Positions 45,413-54,933 of a stretch of DNA of 64,000 nt are shown piece after piece. The stretch spans positions 62,001 to 126,000 of the forward strand of contig JAQQTI010000005.1 in assembly GCA_028561875.1 (NCBI GenBank). The letters are read 5' to 3'. Both the position numbers and the translations under genes were made by a program. Position 1 is the stretch's first letter; each line of letters opens with the position of its first letter. Under the pieces are notes generated by a model. That model was not told the DNA's origin, made no database searches, and saw only the letters and a program-made list of their open reading frames with translations. The stretch comes from Methanomassiliicoccaceae archaeon COG_1 (GTDB taxonomy: Archaea > Thermoplasmatota > Thermoplasmata > Methanomassiliicoccales > Methanomethylophilaceae).

Positions 45413-47371
45413 ATGGCCATGGTCAAACTGGGGAGGAACCATCTGCGCTGGTGCCTCTCCTGCAACCTCCCAATAATGGAGGCCCGCAGATGCCCCGTAT
45501 GCGGGAGGGGGACGGAGGAGACCGCCCTCACCCCTCCCGCCGACTCCCGTCCGGCGTTCGACTTCGACGTAAGGAGGGTCAGATCGCTCTGCGACGCCAC
45601 CTTCGGCGCCGGCACCGGGAAGGCGCTCATCCCCGAAGGACACCTGGCGGTCATGAACAAAGCTCCCGCCATCGACAGGATGGACGAGGTCCTCTGCGAC
45701 GGGGCCGTAGTCGCTACCTTGAGGTACGATCTCGGCGCCGGTTGGAGGTTCATCGTCAGGATGCAGGGTGCGATGAGGATCGCCGTGGCGATGACGAAGG
45801 GATGGGTGGTCTGCGCCGAAGAGGCGGTGCAGTTCGTCCGCGAGAACAAGAACCTGATGGCGCCCGGGATCATCGACGCCGACCCGGGGATTGCCCCGGA
45901 GGACGAAGTCATCATAATCACCTCCGACCGGAGGGTCGTAGGCACCGGCACCGCGAAGATGTCTGGGAAGGACATGGGGGGAATGGACCACGGCATCGGG
46001 GTCAAGACGAGGAAGCACAAGGAGGAGACGCCCATTTCCTCGGACGTAGGGCACACGTGGCAGGATGCAGTCGAGGCGAACAGGGGGGCCATCGAGAGCA
46101 GGAGGGACGAGGCGGCGTCGTTCATCGCCGACACCATGAATAAGTACGACCTCCCGGCGGTGGTCTCATTCTCCGGGGGCAAGGACTCCCTCGCGACGAT
46201 GCTGCTCGCGATGGACGCGGGCGCCGACGTGAAGCCGATGTTCGTCAACACCGGGCTCGAACTCGAGGAGACCGTCCAATACGTCCGCGACTTCGCCGAG
46301 AGACACGGCCTGGAACTCCTGGAGCAGGATGCACCGGAGAACGCCTTTTGGGACAACCTAGAGTGCTTCGGACCCCCCGCCAAGGACTTCCGCTGGTGCT
46401 GCAAGACCAACAAGCTCGGGCCCACGGTCGCGGCGATAACCCAGCATTTCCCCGACGGCGTCCTGTCGTTTATAGGGCAGAGGAAGTACGAATCGGAGGC
46501 GAGGAACGCCAAGCCTAGGGTCTGGCGCAATCCGTGGACGCCGGGGCAGATCGGCGCCTCCCCCATACAGAGCTGGTCCGCCATGCACGTCTGGCTGTAC
46601 ATCTTCTACAAGAAGGAGCCGTTCAACCCCTGGTATGCCAGAGGCCTCGACCGCATCGGCTGCTTCATGTGCCCCGCATCCGACGAGGGGGACCATGACA
46701 TGGTCTCCCAGACCTCCCGCTACCCTCAGTGGGAGGCGTGCCTTGAGCGGTACCGGGAGGCTAACGGCCTCCCGGAGGAATACACGAAATACGGCCTGTG
46801 GAGATGGAAATCCCCTCCCCGGTCCGTGAAGGACGAGATCCTCCGCGTCACCGGGAAGGAGGTCCCCCCCATGGCCGTCACGAAAAAAGAGGGCCTGGGC
46901 GGTCCCGTCTCCGTCAAGGTCCAGGACGGCTACTCCCCCTGCGCCTTCGGATACAGCATCGAGGCCGCCCTCTCCCGCCCCATAGACCTGAAGGTCCTCA
47001 AGCCCTTCACCCACGCCCTGGGGTGGGTGATAAGATACGACGAGGAGAACGACACCATCCAGGCCAACTACGTCACATTCTACGGCGCTGGCTCCATCAC
47101 CAGCAAGGCGTCCGTGGAGAGAGACGCCGAGCGGCAGATGGATCAGGCGATACAGCTGATTGCCAGGGCCTTCAACTGCGTGGGATGCGGGCTGTGCGCC
47201 GCCCGTTGCACGCCGAAGGCCCTTTACATGGAGAACGGCAGGGTTCACATCCGCGAAGACGAGTGCATATTCTGCATGGACTGCTACGGCAAGTGCCCCG
47301 CCGTGACCTTTGCCCCCGGGTCGAGAATCACCCTCCCCGAGGAGAAGGGCGCCGATGCAGACGACCCATAA
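45413..47371 (+). CDS. PAPS-reductase-family protein with zinc ribbon, PUA and ferredoxin domains
   Basis: Protein of 652 residues. Parts in order: zinc ribbon (CLSCNLP...CPVCGRG, about 14-35); a PUA-like RNA-binding domain (about 120-200, GIIDADPGIAPEDEV and TAKMSGKDMGGM); an adenine nucleotide alpha-hydrolase/PAPS reductase core (SFSGGKDSLATML, about 257; CCKTNKLGP; CFMCPASDEGDH); a small C-terminal domain; and two 4Fe-4S ferredoxin motifs (CVGCGLCAARC, CIFCMDCYGKC). Methanogen genomes carry this architecture. It could reduce sulfate/sulfite esters for cysteine synthesis, as the neighbouring cysE suggests, or add sulfur to RNA, as the PUA domain suggests. Started at 45413 by its TATA box. 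Confidence 0.8.
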   Translation: MAMVKLGRNHLRWCLSCNLPIMEARRCPVCGRGTEETALTPPADSRPAFDFDVRRVRSLCDATFGAGTGKALIPEGHLAVMNKAPAIDRMDEVLCDGAVVATLRYDLGAGWRFIVRMQGAMRIAVAMTKGWVVCAEEAVQFVRENKNLMAPGIIDADPGIAPEDEVIIITSDRRVVGTGTAKMSGKDMGGMDHGIGVKTRKHKEETPISSDVGHTWQDAVEANRGAIESRRDEAASFIADTMNKYDLPAVVSFSGGKDSLATMLLAMDAGADVKPMFVNTGLELEETVQYVRDFAERHGLELLEQDAPENAFWDNLECFGPPAKDFRWCCKTNKLGPTVAAITQHFPDGVLSFIGQRKYESEARNAKPRVWRNPWTPGQIGASPIQSWSAMHVWLYIFYKKEPFNPWYARGLDRIGCFMCPASDEGDHDMVSQTSRYPQWEACLERYREANGLPEEYTKYGLWRWKSPPRSVKDEILRVTGKEVPPMAVTKKEGLGGPVSVKVQDGYSPCAFGYSIEAALSRPIDLKVLKPFTHALGWVIRYDEENDTIQANYVTFYGAGSITSKASVERDAERQMDQAIQLIARAFNCVGCGLCAARCTPKALYMENGRVHIREDECIFCMDCYGKCPAVTFAPGSRITLPEEKGADADDP

Positions 47372-47391
47372 TATAGATAGGAGGGATAAGG

Positions 47392-48081
47392 GTGCGAAGA
47401 CAGATGAAGTACGACCCCGGAGACCTCCAGGCGGCGATGGAACGCGACCCCGCCATCATCGACGAGAACGACGCCATCAACTATCACGCCGGGTTCATCG
47501 CGGTGTGCATGTACCGCGAGAGCCACGGGCTGTGGCTCCAGGGCAGGAAAGAAGAGGCCCGGAGGATCGGCTTCGAGGCTCACGAGAGGACGGGGTGCGA
47601 CATACACCCCGGCGCGGAGATCGGGAAGAGGTTCTTCATCGACCACGCCACCGGCGTGGTCATAGGGGAGACGGCGATCATCGGCGACGACGTCACCATC
47701 TACCAAGGCGTAACACTGGGAGGCGTTTCCTCCAAGAAGGAGAAGAGACACCCCACCCTCGGCAACCGCGTGGTCGTCGGCGCCGGGGCGATCGTTCTCG
47801 GCAACATCACGGTGGGGGACGACGTGCGCATAGGGGCGGGCTCCGTCGTGATCAAGGATGTCCCCCCAGACTGCACCGTCGTGGGCGTCCCCGCCCGCGT
47901 CGTCAGCCAGCACGGCATCAGAGTGGACATGAAGGACTGCCTCGAGCACTCCGAGATCCCCGACGCCGTCGGGGACGAGCTGCGCAAGCTCGGGGAGGAG
48001 ATAAGGTCCCTTGCCAAAAAGGTAGATTCCCTAGCCGAGGAGAACTCCAAGCTGAAGAATGAGATCGAGAGGGAGAGATGA
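47392..48081 (+). CDS. cysE: Serine O-acetyltransferase
   Basis: Makes O-acetylserine for cysteine synthesis. 229 residues. Left-handed beta-helix hexapeptide repeats ([48 protein letters not shown]) with the catalytic histidines. A C-terminal heptad-like helix ([25 protein letters not shown]) suggests a coiled-coil oligomeriser. Start GTG 47392 has GGAGGG 6-7 nt upstream; ATG 47404 is the alternative. Overlaps cysS by 4 nt. Confidence 0.93.
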   Translation: MRRQMKYDPGDLQAAMERDPAIIDENDAINYHAGFIAVCMYRESHGLWLQGRKEEARRIGFEAHERTGCDIHPGAEIGKRFFIDHATGVVIGETAIIGDDVTIYQGVTLGGVSSKKEKRHPTLGNRVVVGAGAIVLGNITVGDDVRIGAGSVVIKDVPPDCTVVGVPARVVSQHGIRVDMKDCLEHSEIPDAVGDELRKLGEEIRSLAKKVDSLAEENSKLKNEIERER

Positions 48082-49496
48082 CGCTCAGGATCGACAACAC
48101 TCTCACCGGGAGCAAGGAGGCGTTCGCCCCCATCGAAGAGGGCAAGGTCAGGATGTACGTCTGCGGCGTGACCGTCTACGACGACATCCACATGGGCCAC
48201 GGCCGGAGCATAGTCGTATTCGACGTTGTCCGCCGCTACCTCCAGCACCTCGGGTACGAGGTGACCTTCGTCACGAACTTCACCGACGTGGACGACAAGA
48301 TCATCGGCCGCGCGAACGAGCGCGGAATCTCCGCACTCGACCTCTCGGAGGAGTACATCGAGACGTACTTCCGCGACATCGACTCATTGGGCGTCAGAAG
48401 AGCCGACATCTACCCCAGAGCCAGCACCAGCATGCCATACATCATCGACATGGTCAGGGAGATAGTGGACAGGGGGTACGCCTACCCCGTGCCGGACGGC
48501 AGCGTCTACTTCCGCGTGCGGAGGGTCCCCGGGTACGGGAGGCTCTCAAATCGCACCCTGGACGAGATGCGCCCCACCGGGCGCATCGATCCCGCCGAGG
48601 GCAAGGAGGATCCTCTCGACTTTGCCATATGGAAGGGCGCCAAGCCCGGCGAAATCTCCTGGGCCTCCCCCTGGGGAGAGGGGCGGCCAGGATGGCATAT
48701 CGAGTGCTCGGCGATGATCCGCCACTTCCTCGGGGACGTCATCGACATCCACGGCGGCGGGAACGATTTGGTCTTCCCGCATCATGAGAACGAGATCCTG
48801 CAGACGGAGGCCGTGACGGGAGGGGTCCTCGCCCGCTACTGGATGCACAATGGCATGCTGGAGACCAAAGGGGAGGACGGGAGCATGGAGAAGATGTCCA
48901 AGTCCCTGAGGAACTTCTTCAAGGTCAAGGACGTCGCGGCAAAGTTCGACAAGCAGACGATAAGGTTCTACTTCCTTAACACCCACTACCGCAGCCCCCT
49001 CGCCTATGGCGAGGAGAACATGGTTGAGGCGAAGAACGCCCTCGGTAGGCTGTGGAACAACTACCGCGACTTGCAGGCATGCGCCCGGGGTGGGGCGTCC
49101 GGCGATCCCGACAACGTATTGCCGATAATCGACTCCGCGCGGAAGGGGTTCGCCGCCTCCATGGATGACGACTTCAACACCTGCGCGGCGATAGAATCGC
49201 TCTTCGCATTCGCCAGGGACACGAACCGCATGATGTCCGAAGGCGTCCTCACGAGGGAGGGCGCCGGGGCCGCCCTCGCCTTCTACGGCGAGGTGGACGG
49301 CGTGCTGGGCATCCTCCCTGATGAGGGGGGATCCGACGATTCCTCGGACGCGGTGATGAGCATCCTCGTGGATCTCCGGCAGGAACTTCGCAAGAGGAGG
49401 CAGTACGACCTCGCCGACATGATCCGTGACCGCGCTAGGGAGGCGGGGTACTCCCTCGAGGACTCCGCCGACGGCGCGAAGTGGAAAAAGATATGA
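48078..49496 (+). CDS. cysS: Cysteinyl-tRNA synthetase
   Basis: Class I synthetase of 472 residues. [16 protein letters not shown] near residue 30 (HIGH as HMGH), the zinc/editing segment [13 protein letters not shown], the KMSKS motif in [11 protein letters not shown] near 273, and the C-terminal helical domain. With cysE next door, cysteine is made and charged directly instead of by the SepRS/SepCysS route used in some methanogens. Confidence 0.96.
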   Translation: MTLRIDNTLTGSKEAFAPIEEGKVRMYVCGVTVYDDIHMGHGRSIVVFDVVRRYLQHLGYEVTFVTNFTDVDDKIIGRANERGISALDLSEEYIETYFRDIDSLGVRRADIYPRASTSMPYIIDMVREIVDRGYAYPVPDGSVYFRVRRVPGYGRLSNRTLDEMRPTGRIDPAEGKEDPLDFAIWKGAKPGEISWASPWGEGRPGWHIECSAMIRHFLGDVIDIHGGGNDLVFPHHENEILQTEAVTGGVLARYWMHNGMLETKGEDGSMEKMSKSLRNFFKVKDVAAKFDKQTIRFYFLNTHYRSPLAYGEENMVEAKNALGRLWNNYRDLQACARGGASGDPDNVLPIIDSARKGFAASMDDDFNTCAAIESLFAFARDTNRMMSEGVLTREGAGAALAFYGEVDGVLGILPDEGGSDDSSDAVMSILVDLRQELRKRRQYDLADMIRDRAREAGYSLEDSADGAKWKKI

Positions 49497-50533
49497 CCTC
49501 CCCTGTCGAGAAGAAATCGGCCCTGCTCCTCGGAGGTGCCGTCAGGCTCCCCGAGAAGTTCGAGATGCCAGTGCGGGTGTCCCACTCCATAGCCGGTCCC
49601 GGTGCAGGGATGGATTCCGCCGCGTTCAGGTTCGGGGGAATGAGGGTGAAGAAGGCTCTCGTCCGTGACGGGGGAGAGTTTGAACTCCACGTCCGTGACG
49701 GAGGGGGCATGTACCTCACCCGCGGGGGGGAGCCGTTCATCGACGAGATAGAGTTCGAACCGGTGGTCTACCACTGTCCCCGGCAGGCGTTTTTCACCCT
49801 CGACCCGCGGTGCTGCTACTCCTGCGCGTTCTGCGCCTCCCCGAGACTGAAAGGCGACAAGACCGGGTTCTCCGACGAGGAGATCGCGAGGCGCTCCCTC
49901 GAGGCCTACGAGACTGTTGGTATAGACGCGGTGAGCCTCACAAGCGGCGTGACGGAGAGCGGCGTGGAGGCTACGGTCTGGAGGTTCGTCTCCTGCATAC
50001 GGAAGGTAAGGGAGGTCCTCCCGGGCGTCCCCATAGGCGTCGAGCCCTACGTAGAGACGAGGGAGCAGGTCCGGAGACTCAAGGACGCCGGCGCGGACGA
50101 GATAAAACTCAACATCCAGGCTGCCACGGAGGACATATTCGAGAGGGTCTGCCCCGACCTCGACCGGGACACGGTGCTCTACCGCCTGAAGGACGCCGTG
50201 GAGATCTTTGGTAGAGGGAGGGTGTCATCAAACCTGATCTTCGGCTTCGGCGAGAGCGACGACGACATCGGAGAGTGTATGGAGATGCTGTGCTCCATGG
50301 GTGTCATCCCCACCGTCCGCTCCCTGCGCACAGGCCCGTACAACTCCGCAGGTCTCAGGGCCGCGATAGGTGAGCCGGAGGAGGTTACCTCCGATAGACT
50401 GTTGAAGGTCGCGGAGATGCAGAAGCGTATCCTCCAAAGACACGGGATGGATGCCCTATGCTCTCGCACCATGTGCCTCGAATGCACCTGCTGTGACATC
50501 GTCCCGTTCAGGGACCTGCGATTCTCTTCCTGA
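49493..50533 (+). CDS. Radical SAM protein, methanogen-type, function unknown
   Basis: Protein of 346 residues, started at ATG 49493 overlapping the cysS stop. About 90 residues precede the iron-sulfur motif CCYSCAFC (CX3CX2C). The barrel follows with SLTSGVTE, GVEPYVET and NLIFGFGESDDDIG, reminiscent of the biotin-synthase/HydE type. Four closely spaced cysteines near the C-terminus (CSRTMCLECTCC) may hold an extra cluster. Fourth gene of the cysteine operon. It converges with the thiolation gene and overlaps it by 26 nt. Confidence 0.8.
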   Translation: MTSPVEKKSALLLGGAVRLPEKFEMPVRVSHSIAGPGAGMDSAAFRFGGMRVKKALVRDGGEFELHVRDGGGMYLTRGGEPFIDEIEFEPVVYHCPRQAFFTLDPRCCYSCAFCASPRLKGDKTGFSDEEIARRSLEAYETVGIDAVSLTSGVTESGVEATVWRFVSCIRKVREVLPGVPIGVEPYVETREQVRRLKDAGADEIKLNIQAATEDIFERVCPDLDRDTVLYRLKDAVEIFGRGRVSSNLIFGFGESDDDIGECMEMLCSMGVIPTVRSLRTGPYNSAGLRAAIGEPEEVTSDRLLKVAEMQKRILQRHGMDALCSRTMCLECTCCDIVPFRDLRFSS

Positions 50534-51428
50534 GGACGTCCAGATACTCGCACACCTTGCAACGCCTCCCGTTGCAGGGTTCCCCGCAGGAGCATGTTCC
50601 GGAGTCGGACGGAGGGTGCTCCCCCGCTAGCATCGGACGCATCCGGTCATAGGCCGACAGGATGCTGTACTTGGATCCGGGGGACCTGTCCTCCAGGCCG
50701 TCGACTATGTCCCGATACTCGTTGCGCAGAGCGGCCTCCCAGTACGGGCAGACTCCGTCCCAGAACGGCACGTCCGAGAGCATCGCATACAGAAGCGACT
50801 CCCTCTCGGGAATCATCCTCAACGGATAGAAACGGGGCACCAGGCCCGGCCTAACCTTGGCATGGGGCCCGAGTCTGGCCAATCTCTCCAGGTCTCCGCG
50901 CACGAAGTTCATCATAACCGACTGCGAGAGGTCGTCGAGGTTGTGCCCGGTGGCGAGGTACTTTGCACCGGCCTTCCTCGCCTCGTCGTTCATCAGCCTG
51001 CGGCGGAACACACCGCAGTAGGTGCAGGGGGTGTTCTCTCCCGACATCGGAGCGACGGAATCCATGGTCAGGCCCATCTCCGAGAAAGACCTCTGCCTGT
51101 ACTCGATGCCGTTCTCCGAGCAATATCTCCTGACGATCTCCAGGCTAGGCGGGCGGTAACCCGCGATGCCCTCGTCGACGGATATACACGCGAGGTTTAT
51201 GCCGTTCCTCTCGTTGAAGATGGAACGCAGGATCGATAGCATGACCATGCTGTCCTTCCCGCCGGACACCGCGACTCCTATCGTATCCCCGCGGAAGACG
51301 TCGATCTCCTTCCGGACCTCCTTCTTCACCCTTTTCTCCACGTATGAACAAAAGTGCTCCGAACACAGATGCGTCCCGTTGTACCTGAGGTAGACGGAAG
51401 CCTCCGAGGGACAGAGGTCGCACCTCAT
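50508..51428 (-). CDS. tRNA 2-thiolation enzyme, TtuA/Ncs6 family
   Basis: ATP-pyrophosphatase of 306 residues that activates uridine for sulfur insertion in tRNA. Zinc finger at the N-terminus (CDLC...LCSEHFC), PP-loop IGVAVSGGKDSMVML near residue 50, the CTYCGVFRR catalytic cysteines near 134, a GHNLDDLSQSVMMN motif near 160, and a C-terminal zinc finger (CSCGEPC...CKVC). Whether the target is U34 or U54 cannot be told. Overlaps cdc6 by 4 nt. Confidence 0.9.
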   Translation of the reverse strand: MRCDLCPSEASVYLRYNGTHLCSEHFCSYVEKRVKKEVRKEIDVFRGDTIGVAVSGGKDSMVMLSILRSIFNERNGINLACISVDEGIAGYRPPSLEIVRRYCSENGIEYRQRSFSEMGLTMDSVAPMSGENTPCTYCGVFRRRLMNDEARKAGAKYLATGHNLDDLSQSVMMNFVRGDLERLARLGPHAKVRPGLVPRFYPLRMIPERESLLYAMLSDVPFWDGVCPYWEAALRNEYRDIVDGLEDRSPGSKYSILSAYDRMRPMLAGEHPPSDSGTCSCGEPCNGRRCKVCEYLDVLRKRIAGP

Positions 51429-52615
51429 CGGAATTCCCTCGACCCTGCCTCGTACCCTTTGGCATCGATGATGTACTCCAGCTTCTTCCCCATCTCCCGC
51501 GGGGGGATGTTTTCCATCGAGATGTACGTGGTACGCCCGCCGTCCACCTCGCGCCGGACCTCGGTCGTCAGTAGCCCGCTCCTCTCCATGTCCTGCACGT
51601 ACGTCCAGAACTGGGTGTGCTTACGCGCCGGCTGCCCGTACTCCTCGCACACCACGGCGTAGGTCTTCTCCGCCGCCGTGAGGGTGACGTGCGGCATACC
51701 CTTCATGGCGCGGGAGATCGCCAGGAGGGAAATCATCCTCTGCAGGTCCAGGTCCTCCAGCTTGGACTCCGAGACGTCGCTGTAGATCATCGCGCCGGCG
51801 GTGCGGACGTTATCCGCCGTTACGGTCCCGCCGCCCTCCCCCTCAGCGATGTTCGCGGCCCTCTCCAGCACCTCTATCGCGAACCTCGCGTCCCCGTACC
51901 CCTCCGCGAGGGACGCTACGAGATCCAAGCATTCGCCGCTGATCACCCCGGGATAGAGCGCGAGCTCCGCCCGCGCGGCGACGATCTGCCTCAGCTCGTC
52001 CCTGGAGTAAAGATTGAAGCGCACGGTGTTCCCGCGGCGGAAGGTGGATATCGACGCCTCATCTAGCATCCCAGAGATTGACGTCTGCGATATAATCATC
52101 AATGAGAGGGATGCCCGGCCGGAGAGGCTCTCCGAGAACCGCGACAGCTGGTAGATTATGTTCCGTCCGTTGTTGCGCAGCAGGGAGTCGGCCTCGTCGA
52201 GAATCACGACGAACGGCCTCGCCCCTGACGCTACGTGCCTCCCGATGGACTGCAACATCTCCTCGGCGGAGAACCCCCGATCGGGGCACCCAGGATCGAA
52301 GTGCCGAAGGATGTCCAATATCGCCGTGTACTCGCTGTTCCTGATCCGGCAGTTCACGTAGACGGAGTCCATCGTCCCGCCGTGTGAATGCAGATAGGAA
52401 GCCATGTCCGCTACGAACCTCTTCGCGGTGACGGTCTTCCCCGTCCCCACCCCGCCGGTGAGGAAGGAACTGCACGGTCTCCCGCCTGAGACGAGCGGGC
52501 GGAAGTTCACCTCTAGCTCTTTCATCTGCACGTCGCGGCAGACCACCCGGTCCGGCACGTACTCGAAGGCGAGCTTGCCGCCGTCCCTTATTATCCGCGA
52601 GCCGCTCTCGAACAT
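51425..52615 (-). CDS. cdc6: Orc1/Cdc6-type replication initiator ATPase
   Basis: AAA+ protein of 396 residues: Walker A TGGVGTGKTV near residue 54, Walker B VVILDEADSLLRN near 137, sensor 1 IISQTS near 170, and a C-terminal winged-helix domain (about 300-396). It recognises replication origins in archaea. Overlapped at its start by the long out-of-frame tail of the NIF3-like gene. RFC small subunit follows on the other side, giving a small replication cluster. I saw no clear origin recognition boxes beside it. Confidence 0.92.
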   Translation of the reverse strand: MFESGSRIIRDGGKLAFEYVPDRVVCRDVQMKELEVNFRPLVSGGRPCSSFLTGGVGTGKTVTAKRFVADMASYLHSHGGTMDSVYVNCRIRNSEYTAILDILRHFDPGCPDRGFSAEEMLQSIGRHVASGARPFVVILDEADSLLRNNGRNIIYQLSRFSESLSGRASLSLMIISQTSISGMLDEASISTFRRGNTVRFNLYSRDELRQIVAARAELALYPGVISGECLDLVASLAEGYGDARFAIEVLERAANIAEGEGGGTVTADNVRTAGAMIYSDVSESKLEDLDLQRMISLLAISRAMKGMPHVTLTAAEKTYAVVCEEYGQPARKHTQFWTYVQDMERSGLLTTEVRREVDGGRTTYISMENIPPREMGKKLEYIIDAKGYEAGSREFR

Positions 52616-53579
52616 CTCGGTTCCTGCTGAAGCGGCTGAATCCGGATATCCCGGCCACCTCCACCCCCTCCCTCTCCCACACGTCGCAGATGAGATTGAC
52701 GCCGAGGGAGTCGGAGGCCATGTGACCGGAGACGATCATGTTCATATGGCATTTCTTGCACTCCTCCACCGCCGAGGGCGGGAAATGCATCCCCACGATG
52801 GTACCCACACCGGCCTTGGCTAGCTCGGCGTACATCTCGTCCGGGCCGGAGGTCCCGCCGGTCATCTTCGCGATGATCCCGCCGCAGCGGCCGTCTGGAC
52901 TCCCGCGGATGATGCGCGGTGGGTCGTTGAACCTCGCCCAGTGCCGGTACTCCGGCTCTTCCATTAGGAGGTCGACGACGTCCTTCAATCTCCGGGGTTC
53001 GGCCTCCGCAATTCTGTTCTCGATGTACTCCTGCACCATGTTATCCGACGCCGAGTGCACGTTGAACACCGGGAATCCCAGGAGGTCGGCGGCCTCCTCG
53101 GCGCGGTTGAAGTTGTCGCCCATGACGTTGCGCAGGACGGTCTCCATCCGTGGCCTCATGAGGTCCTCGGCGACGTTGATTGGAACGCCGCAGTCGGCAT
53201 AGATGTCGGTCTGCATCCACATCACCTTGGGGAACATGTTGCGGGAGCGGCCGGTAGGATGGTGAGAGACGATCGCGTCGACCCTCTCCCCCCTCTCGCG
53301 GAGGCGGTCGGCGAGAAGGACCTCCCCTACGTCGATATCTATCCCCCACAGCAGCCGGATGGCGTCTTTCTCCCTTGCCTCCTCCTCCCCGCAGCAGAAC
53401 CTGCAGTCGTCGAAGGGGTTCCACAGCCTCTCGGCGTCGAAGAACTCCTTCTTCCCGTCGGGAAGGGCATCGTACTCCTCCTTCGCCTTGGAGAGGAGGA
53501 GGTCGACTTCCTCTTTCGGGCGGGGATCGTGCCGCATCCCAGTCTCGATGGCGAGACGGTAGGCGTCGTATATCTTCAT
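52059..53579 (-). CDS. NIF3-like protein, with a long tail overlapping cdc6
   Basis: The first 320 or so residues (53579 to about 52610) match the NIF3/YqfO metal-binding family: VDAIVSHHPTGRS (metal histidines, about 103) and HMNMIVSGHMASDS near 270. The frame then stays open for another 555 nt across cdc6, giving a non-family Arg-rich tail. In one other frame a TAA comes 8-9 codons after the cdc6 start, so a single missing base near 52610-52640 would explain the tail. Function of the family is unsettled. TATA-like AATTATAAG at about 53604-53612. Confidence 0.8.
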   Translation of the reverse strand: MKIYDAYRLAIETGMRHDPRPKEEVDLLLSKAKEEYDALPDGKKEFFDAERLWNPFDDCRFCCGEEEAREKDAIRLLWGIDIDVGEVLLADRLRERGERVDAIVSHHPTGRSRNMFPKVMWMQTDIYADCGVPINVAEDLMRPRMETVLRNVMGDNFNRAEEAADLLGFPVFNVHSASDNMVQEYIENRIAEAEPRRLKDVVDLLMEEPEYRHWARFNDPPRIIRGSPDGRCGGIIAKMTGGTSGPDEMYAELAKAGVGTIVGMHFPPSAVEECKKCHMNMIVSGHMASDSLGVNLICDVWEREGVEVAGISGFSRFSRNRDVRERLADNKGRRQARLRVRAGPGGLPRRADERARGELPPARLRRETVQFLPHRRGGDGEDRHREEVRSGHGFLSAFTRRDDGLRLRELPDQEQRVHGDIGHPSALRSWVPRSGVLRRGDVAVHREARSVRGEAVRRDSRRGRLPAAQQRTEHNLPAVAVLGEPLRPGIPLIDDYIADVNLWDAR

Positions 53580-53885
53580 GGACCCGAGGATACCACACGG
53601 TCTTATAATTCAATCGTGCGGGGAAAAGGGCCCCGCGTACTGGTATTCCGAACACTGGCACTTTGGGAAACCGGTAGCGGTGTTCGCGTTCTCCCCGCTC
53701 GCGCTGATGCGACCGCCCGTCGAAAGCATAGTGATCCCTGTTCGCCCTGACCCCGCCATGCCGTCCTCAAGCGTCGTAATCGGCCTCTGCCTGCTGATCG
53801 CAAAAACGCTATTGCCCCATGGCATGAGGAACGGCACGGCGACGGCAAACGTTTATGACGGGCAGCCCCCATTGACCGCCATCCC
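53580..53885. other. 306-nt spacer between NIF3-like gene and rfcS
   Basis: Holds the NIF3 promoter at the left and a TATA-like GTTTATGAC (about 53847-53856) for rfcS at the right. A 49- to 75-codon minus-strand frame (53610-53762 or to 53837) ending in CQCSEYQYAGPF is open, but I find no family for it and do not call it a gene. Confidence 0.35.
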
Positions 53886-54914
53886 ATGAACGAGATTTGG
53901 ACGGAGAAGTACAGGCCGAAGACCCTCGACGAGGTCATAGGGCAGAAGGCCGTCACCGCGCGCCTAAGAGGCTACGTGAAAGCCAGAAACATGTCCCATC
54001 TGATGTTCTCCGGCACCCCCGGCACGGGGAAGACCACCTGTGCTCTGGCGCTGGCCAGGGGGCTCTATGGTGATAACTGGCGCGGGAACTTCATAGAGCT
54101 CAACGCCTCCGATGACAACGGCATCGGTACGGTCAGGGGAAAGATCAAGGAGTTCGCCCGCACCGCCCCGGTCGACGGCGCCGAATTCAAGATCATATTC
54201 CTCGACGAGGCCGACGCCCTCACCACCGAGGCCCAGGGCGCCCTGAGGCGCACCATGGAGAGATACTCCAAAATCTGCCGCTTCATCCTCTCTTGCAACT
54301 ACGCTTCGAAGATCATCGACCCGATACAGTCGAGGTGCGCGCAGTTTCGCTTCCGTCCGTTCACCAAAGAGGACATGCAGGAGTTCCTCGAGCGCATCGT
54401 GGCGAGCGAGAATCTCGACATCGACGACGACGCCCTTGAGGGGCTCATCTATATCGCAAGGGGCGACATGCGCCGGGCCGTCAACGGCCTGCAGGCGGCC
54501 GCATCTATTGGCGGCAGGATAACCCTGGACACCATCTACCAGACCGCTGGCATGGCCAACCCTGACGCCGTGAAGGAGGTGCTCACCGCCGCTCTCGGCG
54601 GGGACTTCACCAGAGCGAGGGACAGGATGGACGCGCTGATGATCGACTACGGCCTCTCTGGCCAGGACGTCATCCGGCAGATGCATCAGGCCTTCATGGA
54701 CCTCAGTGTAGACATGCACACCAAGGTGAAGCTCATCGACAAGGCGGGGGAGGTCGAGTTCCGCATCGTAGAGGGTAGCAACGAGAGGATACAGCTAGAG
54801 GCTCTCCTCGCCTATCTGGTCCTCTCCGGCGGCAAAGCCCGACCCGATGCACCGTCTCCCTCGTACCTTGTCCGCGATAGACGGTTCCGTCCGGGTCGGA
54901 GAGAAGTTCGATAA
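53886..54914 (+). CDS. rfcS: Replication factor C small subunit
   Basis: Clamp-loader ATPase of 342 residues that loads PCNA. WTEKYRPKTLDEVIGQ at the start, Walker A SGTPGTGKTT near residue 42, ELNASDDNGI near 71, Walker B IIFLDEADAL near 101, and the SRC motif (QSRCAQFRF). The C-terminal 25 residues are basic and longer than usual. No intein is present, although rfcS is a common intein site in archaea. Confidence 0.96.
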   Translation: MNEIWTEKYRPKTLDEVIGQKAVTARLRGYVKARNMSHLMFSGTPGTGKTTCALALARGLYGDNWRGNFIELNASDDNGIGTVRGKIKEFARTAPVDGAEFKIIFLDEADALTTEAQGALRRTMERYSKICRFILSCNYASKIIDPIQSRCAQFRFRPFTKEDMQEFLERIVASENLDIDDDALEGLIYIARGDMRRAVNGLQAAASIGGRITLDTIYQTAGMANPDAVKEVLTAALGGDFTRARDRMDALMIDYGLSGQDVIRQMHQAFMDLSVDMHTKVKLIDKAGEVEFRIVEGSNERIQLEALLAYLVLSGGKARPDAPSPSYLVRDRRFRPGRREVR

Positions 54915-54933
54915 AGGGTTCTTCTCGCTCCGA

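Noticed and set aside
53610-53837. Small minus-strand gene with CQCSEYQYAGPF ending
   Set aside because: No recognised family, weak start context, and it overlaps the promoters of both neighbours; kept only as a note.
53580-53885. Replication origin beside cdc6
   Set aside because: Some TTCC...GGAAAC-like fragments occur, but no repeated origin recognition box and no AT-rich unwinding element.
53886-54914. Intein in rfcS
   Set aside because: The Walker A and SRC regions are continuous and the length is normal.
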